DNA from: Clusia tigrina
Taxonomy: Eukaryota; Arthropoda; Insecta; Diptera; Clusiidae
Assembly: GCA_920105625.2 (NCBI GenBank)
Contig: OV050033.1
Coordinates: forward strand, 126,355,821 to 126,419,820
Direction: 5' to 3'
Length of the DNA: 64,000 nucleotides
Shown: positions 24,728 through 36,322 of the stretch, in pieces
How the letters are laid out: every line of letters starts with the position of its first letter
Numbering within the stretch: position 1 is the first letter of the stretch
Notes under the pieces: model-generated
Told to the model about the DNA's origin: nothing
What the model saw: the letters and a program-made list of their open reading frames with translations, nothing else
The model's database searches: none
Made by a program: the position numbers and the translations under genes

Positions 24728-27700
24728 AAGTAGCAGAATTGTGGCCAGAAACTGAGTGAGCAGACGAGGTCTAGTTCCAGAGCTGCATGTCTGGGGTTAA
24801 TAGACTAAGCACAAAAAAGGCAGAAAAAAATGAAAAGAAAAGGAAAATGTCAGAACTAAAATAAAGAAAAGGAAAAAGAATAACAAAGCAAATCCCAAAA
24901 AATTCTCCCAAAATAATGCCAGAAATTTCAATGCGATTTCATGCAATAATATTTTATTTATTTAGCTTAAACTTTATTGTTGTTTGTGTGTTGAGAAGAG
25001 GGCGTTTAAGGTGTGGTATTTATATACACTTAAGCGTGTATATGACTTTTCTTCTGCTGCTAACTTTATGTGCTTGTGTTGTCATGCAAATAATGCAGAT
25101 AATAATTTGCTCTGCTTGATCACTCATACGACCCGTTGTCCCACTTTTTAAGCTGCTTCTTTTGGTGCCATAAAAAATAGTTTTACTTTTGCACAAGCTG
25201 CAAAACGTATTTCAAAGCTTTGGTGCTGCAAGCTACTTCGGGTATTTAATGCCTGCCATGCACAATAGTACAATTCCTTTTGCTCCTGCCTTTGAGCCGT
25301 TTGTATACATGCTCTGAGTGGTCGTTCAAAGTGGAAAGTAACTGAATTGTGTAGCAAGTCTTTGGGTGGCACACATGTGTGGGAAATATTCGTTATGCAA
25401 TTTTTATAAAATATAATAAAATGTGGTTGCAAGTGTGGTGCGGGCAGGTGTGTACCGGTGTTTGTGTTGAGGTGCAGCAAAGATACTGTTACGAGTTATT
25501 TTGTTTGTTATCCTTTTCAGCACAAGCACAAATGTAAGCGTAGTTTCGTTTTATAAAAAGAGAACTACAATTGCCGGAAAGAATTTTGGGGGAGAAGGTG
25601 AAATGTCCAGGACCGCATTTCATATCCCAGTCCTAAATAAATACTCTCTTTCATTTTTCCCTGAAAGTTACAGTCAGTCTCTAATAGTGGACTTCGTCTT
25701 ACTGTATTGTCCCAATACAAAATAAACATCCTTAGAATTCCAATATATCATCCTTATTTTCCATATGTCATCGTATCTGAGAGGCAACTTACCTTACATC
25801 GAGAGTTTCGGAATCCGCCATAGAAAGATCGGAGATCAATAGGGGCCTGAACACGTCGCCAGTTTAATTTGATTATAATAATTATATATGTCGGACTCTT
25901 TTTATTATTATTGAAATGTTTACTGTTATTATTTTAAATTATTTTAATAATTGTATTATTTAATTATTATTCATATTGATTATAGTTTTATATTATTTAT
26001 ATTATATTGTTTTATTTAATTTTGTATCCCTTTTTTCCTTTTTTCCTTTACTTTCTTTTTGTTCTATGCATTTTTCTATTATGAATATAATTTCTTTAAT
26101 CGTGATTTTTTTATTAATTTTATTTGTCTTCCTTATTTTTATTTTTATGCTTATTTTTTTATGTTTATTTTTTTCCCCTCATTCGCCACTCAGCTTCATA
26201 ACATTGTGTCCCTTACTTTGACTCGGCTCATTGCCCTTAGGTACTTTTGCAATGTTTCTAATTAATACTTCGGGGCTTCTTTAAAATGCTAACAAAAGCC
26301 TTCAATCAGCCAACCGCACCCGCACGTATCCTGTTTTCCCTTCTCTACTTATCACTTCTGTTCACTTTTCTCTTCTGTTTACTTTCAACTGTTTATTAAA
26401 GCAAGTTTTTTGTTTTCTTTGGTTTTGTTTTGTTATCCTTGGAGAGTGCATTTAACTTTTTCAACTTAAGGCATGGTCAGTTAGCACTTCTTCCTTCTGC
26501 CATCCTTGTGCTTAGTTCTTTGTTTTATCATAGTAGCTCCGACTAAAACTCTTTTCTTTGTTGAGTTGAGCTTTTGAAAAAGATAAGTTGGGGAGGGGAT
26601 TCTTTCCACATTTTCCCCTAACATTCTTGGTGTTCGTTTATTTTTGTGCCGTTACTGCATTAACGCACGAGTACTCGTATAGCAATTCTTGCAGCCCTTT
26701 GTGGATATTTTTCATTATAATTCCTTTTTTGTCGTACTGCATTAACTATTCTAAACGAACCCCTGCACTTTGCTTTGTGTACTTTTGGATACTAAATATA
26801 TTCCTTTTTTTAGTAGCTTTTGTTGTGGTTTTTACTTCTAGGTGCTGGAGTGTGGGGTACTGTAGAAATTTCTTATGTTGTGTTAGAGTATATAAAACAA
26901 TTTCCTCAGCTCTGTAGCGAGAAGATGATCCAATGGTTAGATTAGTTTAAATTCCCTCGAGAGAATGGCATATTTTGAATTCAGGTCTCTTGTATAACCT
27001 AAAGTTCTCATACGACACCTTTGGATATCATCTCTTTTCGTTCTCTTCACATCAATCAAGAAGTATACCATCGAAGAATATGCTCACCGTATTAACCTAT
27101 CGTGTTTTTCCCCACAGTATAAGCATCAGTTAGCGTTGTGACATTGCTGTCGTGACAATTTGATTAAGGTTTGATAGTGCAAACTTAACTTTTTCAACAT
27201 GCTCAGAAACTGTTCTGAAATTCTATATTTATCGTAAAGTTCTCGAGATACTTGAGGTCACAATGATGAAAACTACAATTTCTTGCCCTTTTCGGATTAC
27301 TGTTTGTGACAAAGTGTCTAAAGTGAGTCTGGTCTTATTTTTAATCTTTTCGGGTTGCTGCGTGTCAAATCATTGTTAAGTACCTATTACAAACCATGTC
27401 AGCTTCCATATTTTTGATCTATAATATACTCTTTGATATTTACATAGGGCATATTTATGGAATACAAACAATTCTTGATTTCCATCTACCCTTCATGTCC
27501 TAACAAATGAGGCATATCCTGCAATCCATTAAAGCCGGGAGTAGATCATATTTTCTCGTTGTTCATGTTTATTTCAAGGCCCTTGAGATATTCGGAATCA
27601 AAATTAATATATAATAGGGATTTATAGTTCTTATAACTCATGATAATGAAGTCGGTTAAACGCAATTGTTGCTAGTTTGTGAGTTTATAATAAAGATTCC

Positions 27701-28420
27701 CAGTTGATTAGAGGTATCAGGTCGATAAGCTTCATTTGTTCATTTTCATGTAATCATTATATTGCAACCTTTCTCTTAGACAAATGTGTATCCAGATCTG
27801 ATATGTTTCGTTACCCGTCTTGATTCACTAGATGTCAAGTGGTTGACTGTTATACTGATTTCTTCTTATTCCTGATTTTCTCTGGATGTCCATATATAAA
27901 AATGTGTTGTTTAATGTGATTCTCAGATACAGTTTCTGGGGATCAGTATGCATCGAAAATCCCGTCCTTTAGTTGTGAGTCAAATACATAGGAATACATA
28001 AGTTAATCAGAATTGATGTGGAATTCCGTTTAAGTATGCAAAATACCTGTAGAGTCCAGACCTCTTCTTATTTATGTAGATTTAAGCAAGGATGCTGTTA
28101 ACAATCCCGAAGGAAGTATTAAGAAAAGTGTATGTTTTTGGTTCGTATTTTCACCACTGCAGTTGAATGGGGTCAGTTGAAGATTATCTTTTTTTTTACT
28201 CATTTGATCACTTCCTCATATTATAAGCTATCTTTCTCATATTAGAAGCCATCAGTCAAATCTGGTTTTTCACAGGAGAAACAGCAAATCCTTCTCAATT
28301 GAATTGTTTACGCCACACCACATTTTCACCAAATGAACCCAAACCTTTTTTTCTAGTTCACCACACTGACACAAATCCTTTCTTGGGCTCTCTACCCTCG
28401 CATGAATTCTACCACAACTC
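24728..28420. other. Gene-free, partly T-rich low-complexity sequence
   Basis: 25880-26170 is a T/A-rich low-complexity block (TTATTATTT and TTTTTATTTTT runs) whose hydrophobic frames are compositional. CACGAGTACTCGTAT lies at 26667-26680. No gene was recognised between 26.2 and 28.4 kb. Confidence 0.5.
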
Positions 28421-28429
28421 TCTATTTCG

Positions 28430-28446
28430 CTCTCTCTCTCTCTCTC
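28430..28446. repeat. CT dinucleotide run (GAGA-factor type)
   Basis: Eight CT repeats, with CTCTCTA just upstream at 28418-28424. GAGA repeats of this kind are bound by Trl/GAGA factor in flies and often lie upstream of promoters. It lies about 195 bp upstream of the Inr candidate at 28640. Confidence 0.85.
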
Positions 28447-28599
28447 GGATGAAACGCAGAGTTTACTCTGTTGATACACATTCGCTCAAGTTCATTGGGA
28501 GTCGACAATGAACCCTTATCATCATTGCGGCTTACACACCACACCTTGTGATTTCGAGAGTCGCCGAATATGTGAATTGTGAGCTGTGAGCAGGAAACC

Positions 28600-28680
28600 A
28601 GTGTCGCAGCGCCCATTTTTGCATGCGTCAAGTCAAGTCAGTCTATCGATGAACGTCAATGGCGGTTCACTTGTGCGGTA
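28600..28680 (+). promoter_or_regulatory. Candidate core promoter (Inr TCAGTC with DRE-like site)
   Basis: TCAGTC at 28638-28643 fits the fly initiator consensus TCAKTY, placing +1 at 28640. TATCGATG, one mismatch from the DREF site TATCGATA, follows at 28644-28651. There is no TATA box at -30 and no well-placed DPE (a GGTTCA lies at +25, three bases early). With the CT run upstream and a strong splice donor downstream, this is the best promoter-like arrangement in the window. No coding exon of the transcript was found here. Confidence 0.3.
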
Positions 28681-28924
28681 CTGAATACGCAGTGCATACG
28701 TGTTAGTGAGTGCGTAAATATGTGTGTGCGGCTAGAATGTTTTTATAATTCGCAAATATGCATATTCTAAAGGACGAAAAGAAGTAACGGAAGAAGGATT
28801 GAATGTAGAGGAAATTGAGTATTTGAGGAGTGCCGGCAAAAAATATTAAAAAGTGCGATTTATTGTGTTGACTCAAGGGCGCTTCAAAATAAAATTGTGC
28901 TTACAAATAACAAAAAATAAACAC
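28640..28924 (+). other. Candidate non-coding first exon
   Basis: From the putative +1 at 28640 the sequence runs to AAACAC|GTAAGT, with the GT at 28925, a full match to the 5' splice consensus. The 285 nt contain several ATGs in short frames and no long open frame, as in a 5' UTR exon. The following 2-3 kb are extremely AT-rich, compatible with intron. Transcription is not shown by the sequence alone; an unannotated enhancer RNA or chance signals are alternatives. Confidence 0.25.
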
Positions 28925-29139
28925 GTAAGTTGATACTACGTCAAAGGAAGTTTCCAAAAAATAAATGAAACATAACGACAAACATAAGAAAAGGATATGC
29001 GTGCAAAGATTACTCAAGTGTAATTGATGATTTGCTACTTTACATCCGTAAAGAAAATTGGATTAAATTGAATACTGGTTTCGTAGGCAGTGAATGCTGA
29101 TAATTAATGAGGCATGGAAAGCATTATTTGGACATGTTT

Positions 29140-31200
29140 TTGCTACCGAATGAAATAAAGTTGAAACCAGTAAACAAATGTAAATAATCTAGGATTTACG
29201 GAAATACTGAAATATGTAAATCGAGTAACAAAAATTAATAGTATATAAAGTAAAACAAATACCATTTGCCATTAACAACAAATTTTCTTGGCATCTCCTC
29301 ATTACTTGAATAGTAAAAAGAAAGCAGAAAACAAAATAAGCACAAAACTTATTAACAGAATAATGCAAAACCAATTACTTTCTGCACATTAAAAAAGTAT
29401 ATAAATTAAATTATCTAAATTTATAAATGAATAATTAAATTAATTAAATAAAAAATACAAGGAATATGAAAATAAAATGAAATAAAAATGTTACTTATAA
29501 AAACTTGTAAAGTTGTAAAAAAGTGGCCGCCTTCGTCACAAAAAATCCTGAAAATCTGAGTTATTAAAAGCACAAATTCAACAACTGAACTATCAAACAA
29601 AATATATTTGCATATTTTATCTATTAGCAATTTTTGGAACTTCCACCATATGACGAAAATAATTTTAAAATCACGGTACTTATCATATGATAACGCTTAA
29701 CTTATTCTACCCGTACTTACTCCCACCGAAAATTCATCAAGGATTAGAAAATTATTAAGAATTTACAAAATTTGAAAGAACTAAATTATTTTAAATTAAT
29801 TATGTGAATTTATATGCTTAAATAAAAAAGATAATATAATCTCTGCTCCTAAATATGCCACCAAAATTTTATTTGATTTGTTTAATAATCCTTTAAAATA
29901 CAAACATTTAACAACAGTTTTTGGCGCTCCCAAAAATTTTACAAAAATGTAATTTTACATCGCCCATAATAATTTAAAATAAAAAAAGAGCTAAAAATGT
30001 ATTTTTGTAGCCCTCTTAAATATGCTACATAAAATGTTATATTATTCAATCAATAAACATTCAAATATGAAAATATTATTAAATTGAAATAAGAATCAAT
30101 AAAAATTTAAAATAATAAAGAAATTACCACAGTTTTAAGCATTAAAAGACAATATAAACGATTTTAGATATAATTATGGAAATAGATATGGATATAAAAG
30201 ATTTCAAATTTAATTATAACTATGGGAATTCCTTAATCTATTTGAAACAAAATTATGAATAAGAAACATTCATAAATATATTACAAAAAAAATTTGTGAG
30301 CTTCATGCTTCAAATAAATTGTTCATGAAACTTTAGATTGTGAATAGGTAGAAAATATATACCCAAAAATGATCAATCTTAAAAATAAGCATTACCATTT
30401 TATTGTTATCAAAGTAATACAAATAATTTAATGATATTGGAACAACATTTTTGAATAAAAGGCAACAAAAATTAAAGGTAAAAAAAATACAAAATTCTAC
30501 GCTTGAAAAGATGCTTTGTCCAGCTTAAATGTGATACCAAGGAAGTCCTATGCGAGCGCTCCTTTTCTTCATCTTTATTATATTAATTTATTTGTATAAT
30601 TATTATCAAAAATAAAATTAATAAATAACATGAATAAAAAATTAATATTGAAACTTTCATGGTGAAAATATATAACTTTAATTAATAATTTTAAATGATT
30701 ACAAATATAATTTGATTAATAATTTTTTTTTTAGTAATGCATATAAAATTTAAACAATACTTTAAATGGTTAAATAATAATTTAAAATTATTAGAAATAT
30801 AATTATAATTATATAATATAATATGATCAGAAATATACTTTAAATAATAACTTTTTAAACAAATTTTAATTATGAATATATAATTTAAATTATATTTTTA
30901 AATGTTTAAATAATAATTTTAAATAATTAAAAAAATTATTCTATTAAATTTACCAGTACTGAAAACGATATATTAAAAATAGGAAATTTCATCGCTCAAA
31001 AGTATGCTTTAAAAAATTACTTTATTAATTAATTTCATATAAAATTTTTAATAATAGAATGTCTTGTAAAAGGAAATTTTTGAGCTGAAAATTATGCTTC
31101 AAAAAAGACAAATTTTTGTTTGAAGTGTGAAAATTCATTTTAATACAATTTTATAACAATTTTACATAATAAGAAAAAAATAAACAGTAAAAGTATGAGA
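29140..31200. other. Extremely AT-rich island
   Basis: Nearly continuous A/T runs dominated by AATAATTT, TTTAAAT and ATAAAAAT, with almost no GC blocks. Short similar segments recur: (G)CTC.TAAATATGC.AC..AAA..TTAT at about 29845 and 30010, and AGGAAATTT..CGCTCAAAA..ATGCTT.AAAAAA at 30979 and 31071. A related segment lies at about 30291. Decayed repeats are therefore likely. No coding capacity; the region could act as a matrix-attachment or nucleosome-poor segment. Confidence 0.7.
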
Positions 31201-33699
31201 AAGTTTAAGGCAAGCATGTGAATTCATGTCTCAAGCTTCAAAGGTGCAGTTCAGTTTGACTATCAAAAGAGTTCCAAATTATAACCACATAATTAGTACA
31301 GAAAATAATCACCTACTTAGTGTCACAAGAAGAGCAACACAGGCATTGTTAATTGAAGCCTAAAGCTACTTTTTGTACAATTATATTTAAAATGCTACCA
31401 TCATGAAAAGTGGAACTACGTTGCTTGAAAGTAGAACTTATTATATAGAACTTATATGGGCATACTATACAAATCCATCGCATTAAATTGGTATTCTCAT
31501 TGTAGAGAGAAAATTTCACACTAAATTGCCAGCCACAAAAATGCCAAAATAAAACTTCCCGAAGTAAAACAACAAAAAAATCGTTGGCGAAAAAATTCAA
31601 ACAAAAATGTAAATTAAAACCCAACCGTGAACAAAGCAACAAAAAACTGCGGCTGCATACCAAAAGAGCTGCATACAACATTGGGGAGGAGAAAGGACTA
31701 AACTGCATAATTTATAAGGTATTTGCATACATTTACGCTTGGATGACATACTAAAATTTTCCGCTCAATTTATTTACAAGTATATATGTAAGGACCGCAT
31801 GACATGAATGCGTGCCGCCGCATCACCAAAACAAATGCATGACCATAACCGAGCTTGCTTATATACGAGTATGTGCATAGATTGTTATTATATGTACATT
31901 ATTTACAAATGAGTGAAACGCCCACAGCTCTAGTTGTGCCCATTGTTGTTGTTATTGTTATTGTCAAACGCGACCAAAGGTCATTTGTTTCATAGTTCTA
32001 ATACACCAGATGAATCTGGCAGCAGGTCAAGTCAAGTCAAAATCCAAGCGAAACCAAGCTAAACAAATGATCATCATTGCTTTGCAATGGCCAGGAACAC
32101 AAACACATACCTACGTAGCGACATTCTAACACTCACGACCCAGACATGACCCGGCAGTCAAAGCGATGAGTTATCCAATTAATCTCTGGACTCATACCAA
32201 ATATGAAGAGCATAGAAGCTGCAAACATGGCAATTATTCAAAATAATATTTTAATACGCAATAAAATTCGAAACAGTTTATTGTACAATGATATTGAACC
32301 AACTTTCCGTCAAATTTGGACCACTTTGAATACAATTTCCTCCATTTTTTCTTTAAAATGGCAGATTGACCTCCAATCCAACCTTATTTACCTGTGAAAC
32401 AACACTTCTTTATTCTTTAACATCACAATGCCTTTCCACATTTGATATAACTTTACCGGAGTTTAGTGTTGCCCGATTTAAGGACGTGGAATTCACAACA
32501 ACAGAATTCACTGCTGGGATGATCCAAATTGTTGGGGCGCGTTTAGTCAGAACTATAAAAAAAAAGAATCTGCCTTGAGCAAAACAGCAGGAATAGCAAA
32601 AATATTCAAGCTTAATTTAGCAGTAGCAACAACAGCAATGGGAGTGGAAAGTTGTATCCTTTTGGCTGTCTGGGCTACACTCTGACACTAAAACATGCCG
32701 GCTGCCACTTTTTGCTGCTCTGAATTTTTACATATGCATGGAGATTTGGCTCATTTTGACTTGTATACAACTCTTAACCTTCTACAACATAACTGAATGA
32801 ATGAATGTATGTGAGTTTGGGTATGTGCGCATATGTATGCATGTGCGTGTTTGTGTGTATATGCCTGAGTGTGTATCCTTTTACAATAAATCATACACAA
32901 ATAGTAAAAACACACATACTCTTCAGCAGGCTGTAAAAATGCGAGCGTTTGCATATCGAATTACAAACACAGCCATACACACGCATACATGTGGACGGAG
33001 ACACACACACATACACAGTCACATGCATTTGCCCACACAAATTCAATCGCAACATTCAGTACAACCGTTGATTTATGTTGCATGTTCATCTCCATACGCC
33101 TGCATATATGGGAGTTTATGTGAGTTAATGTACGTTTGTGTATGAGTGCGTGTGTGTTTGTGTTTGTGTGACAGGAAAAGTTTTTCCATTTTTTTGTGCG
33201 CTCCCCAAATATTGTAAAACTCGCGTTTTCACTGTTTTCGTTTTTAATGGTTTGCATTTTGATTTATGATGCAGGTTTATTTGCGTGGAAAATTAAATGA
33301 TTTCGCAAAAAAACCAACAAAGAGAAGGCCAGAGAAACCAACCTCCTCCGCTAAGGGCGTCATGCTGCACAAGGACGAATTGTTTGCCGCACAATTTATT
33401 TTCCATTATTTAAGAAAAATTCCCTAAATAAATAACAAACATTTTTATTTTCACATTTATGGAACTAAATTCCCCATCTAAAATAAATCCTTAAAACATC
33501 CTTAAGGAAATCTGCTTTCCAGCAGACACTCGCAACAAGTTTCTGAATCGATTAGTTAGGTAAAACTGGAGTGGTGGTGGCAGAAGCCGAATTCAGCTGC
33601 AAAGGAGTCATATTAATGTTTCAGAAAAATTGCACAGCATTCGCAGCAAATTTGCGTTAGGGTTGTAGAAGCCTTCCTTAGTGAAGCAAAAGTTTCATG
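31201..33699. other. Gene-free sequence with TG/CA-rich stretches
   Basis: 32800-32880 (TG-rich), 32968-33020 (CA-rich) and 33100-33170 (TG-rich) are degenerate alternating purine-pyrimidine stretches. A GTCAA x3 repeat lies at 32023-32037. No gene recognised. Confidence 0.55.
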
Positions 33700-34625
33700 A
33701 AGGCTCATACAGAAGTTAAGTGAAAGTTTCAAGGAACACACGGGGATCAAAGGATACTTTTAGTCACACAGAATTTACCTACAAGTGAAAGAGAAGGAAA
33801 AAATCAATGCGAACAGGCTTCTTTATTTGCATAGAAGTAGCGAACTCGGTAGATTATCTGGAAATTGTGTGAGGGGCTTAGAGAACATGCTTGACTACTC
33901 AGAAGTTGTAAGTAGGTTTCATAGAACATGTTTGATGACATAAAATAAGTGTCAGAGAATGTGAGGCCACGCTTGGATATCAAGAAGTTGGCTGCATAAA
34001 AATCACAGAGAGTTGCAGAAAATTTGCTTCATTATATAAAAGTTGTATAAAGGTTGCATAGAACCTGTTTGATTACCTAGAAGGTGTATGAAGCTCTCAC
34101 AGAATATTTTTCACTATGTCGAAGTTACACATAGGTTTGAGACGGCACGCTTGATCATCTGGAAGTGAGAGAATTTAATTGGTTGTATGAAGGTTGCAGC
34201 GAACATGTTTGATTACCTATAAATTAGTTTTTAGAGAACATATTTGAATACCCAAAAGTTGTAATTAGGTTTCATAAAACATGTTTGATGATATAAAAGT
34301 TGTGTCATGGTATGAGAGGCCTCGCTTGATTATCTAGAAATTCCATCAAGGCTTCATAAAATTCACAGGAGAGATGCAGACTTTACTCCCGAGAAGTTGC
34401 ATAGAGGTTGCAGTGAATATGTTTGATTATCTAGAAGTGAATATATTTCATTACCTACAGGATTTGAAGAGATCGAGCTTGATTATCTGGAAGTGGGAGA
34501 GCATGTTTAGTTATCTGAAAAGTTTATGAAGAAAATTTTTAGTTCCATAAAAGTATGAAGAAGGTTTCATAGGATATATTTTGTTACATGGAAGTTCCAT
34601 AAAAGGTTAAGAAAAATTCCAAAGT
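33700..34625. repeat. Degenerate 41 bp tandem array with higher-order order
   Basis: The basic unit is 41 bp: GAACATGTTTGATTACCTAG, then AAGTTGTATGAAGGTTTCATA. Intact 41 bp copies lie at about 34049-34170 and 34230-34350; elsewhere copies are shortened or fused. A variant GG(C/A)CTCGCTTGAT or GGCACGCTTG recurs at about 33963, 34145 and 34317. The block beginning GAACATGCTTGACTACTC near 33886 reappears about 343 bp later, with 36 of 40 bases alike in its best part, suggesting a higher-order unit. The array fades into single-copy sequence after about 34625. Confidence 0.8.
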
Positions 34626-35802
34626 AGTGGGAGAGGAATCTTTAGCTGCATATAACAAGTTGAGTAATACAGTCGTTCCATGGAAGTTACTCAAAGGGAG
34701 GCACGATGTATCTAGTTGCAATCTGCAGCCCCCTGATTCCTTTGAAGTGAAGCTTTTCTAAAGCTTAAAGTTTCATATAAATCACATTGATTTAGCTCAA
34801 CTCTTACAAAGATACACCTCAATCTCATCACACAAAATAGAACAAATTAATATCAGCCCAAAACAAACATTTTAACAATTTCTTCCCGCTACAGACAAGT
34901 TCTTAATTTATGCGCAGGCACATTTACGCTCACGTGAATTTAAAGTTCCTGCTTAGTCCCTAAAGGAAATTTATTTACTCCTACTTTTCCACGTTTAAAA
35001 TTTATGCGCACGCTACCGTCATCACAGGCATATGAAAATCGCATATTTCAAGGGATTTATGCCACGTTTTTGCATATTCAGATATCCATGAACAAGGATC
35101 AAGCGCACACACTCATCTGAACAGACACATATCCATGGTTGAAGTAAACTGCTATCAAATTGCTTAGAAAAATCTGTACACAAGTGGGCGGGCGAGCCAA
35201 TTCCTACAGCGTTAAATTGAGGCAGTCCAGGTACGCGCTTTGGATTAAGGCAGCATTTTCCAGGCGACTCTCTGCACAGTCACATCCTTTCATAGTAATG
35301 GATTTTGTTTATTCGTATTTGCTTCTTTGAGGAAGACTTCCTTCCATAAATTAAAACGGGCGCACTGCATGGCAGATTAGGCAGTTGGTCGTGCTAGCAA
35401 TGCACGTAAAATGATATTGAAGATGTCACGCCTATATATCTGCTTTTAATGGCAAGGTTTTATTTTTGCTCGCGCAATTAAGCGATAAATGACGACATTA
35501 AAATTTCAATACTGCACATTAAGGAATATTTAGGAACTCATGTAGAGATGCAGAGGGATCGAGATTGAGAGAGAGAAAGAAATTTATAGTAATTCAGTAT
35601 GCGAGTATACAGATTAAAAGGCTCCTACATTTTTAGGCGCCAAACATTTGTGGAAGGCTAAAATTGTTCGACATTTATTCTTTAATTAATAAAAAATTTC
35701 CAAGGGACTAGAGGAGAAGTCGTCCTAGAGAAACTAAGGAAACTTCACTGTTCCACATTTCAGCTATTTTAGAGTTCATTCCCACATGCTCCAGAATCAT
35801 TT
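34626..35802. other. Gene-free sequence
   Basis: 34900-35060 has several TTTATGC/TTTATG motifs and looks like unique, moderately complex DNA. A GA-rich stretch GAGATTGAGAGAGAGAAAG lies at 35561-35579. No coding feature. Confidence 0.5.
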
Positions 35803-36322
35803 TCATAAGCGCAACAGAGTTATCTCATTCATAATAACTTGATTTTTATGGCTTGCTATATGCTCTTTGGAATCACCTGTTGATGACCTCAGCTCATAAT
35901 TCTTACAAAATTTTTCTATATTTAGACATAAATGAGTATTTCGTTGGAATATGCTCCAGAAGGACTCTTTCGAATATACGAATTTAGTGTGTTCAGAACC
36001 AAAGATTCCACTGAAGGACTCATTGTAAACTATACATAATATTTTGAAACCTTTTTGCCAACAATATTCCAGCTTCACTGTATATCTTCCGCCATTCTTA
36101 AGATTCTCAAATAAAACAGCTTCGTTGTGCTCCATGAAACATATATTTTTGCTTTAAAATAGCTGCATACCTTGACAGCAGTGTTTAGACACAAGAAAGG
36201 ATTCCGGGTATTAAATCTGACAATGCGTGGAAGCAACTCCTCATCTACAATTACTGAAGAGCGAGCTAACTGGTGCTCTGTCTTACTCAAAATATTTTTT
36301 TCGTCAATTTGGATCTGTCTTG
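35803..36322 (-). CDS. Possible small gene or pseudogene with a 65 nt intron (unrecognised)
   Basis: On the minus strand, 36322-36171 is open for 50 codons after an acceptor-like TTTCCAG, and 36105-35803 is open for 100 codons plus TGA. Between them, 36170-36106 begins GTATGC and ends TTTTATTTGAG. It is 65 nt long, a typical short fly intron. Both borders are phase 0, so the two segments join in one frame. The upstream segment also stays open through the intron into 36075, and the downstream one opens at 36135, so splicing is not forced. Residues include ...LLPRIVRFNTRNPFLCLNTA before the junction and GGRYTVKLEYCWQKGFKILC after it. The composition looks protein-like, but I recognise no family. 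No start codon with context was found. A further minus frame behind TTTTTTCTTCAG (36458-36344, about 37 codons) ends in a stop and does not join cleanly, which favours a decayed gene. Chance is a real alternative. Confidence 0.25.

Noticed and set aside
25976..26221. T-rich frame resembling a multi-pass membrane protein
   Set aside because: Phe/Leu/Ile richness is the direct result of TTT/TTA/ATT low complexity.
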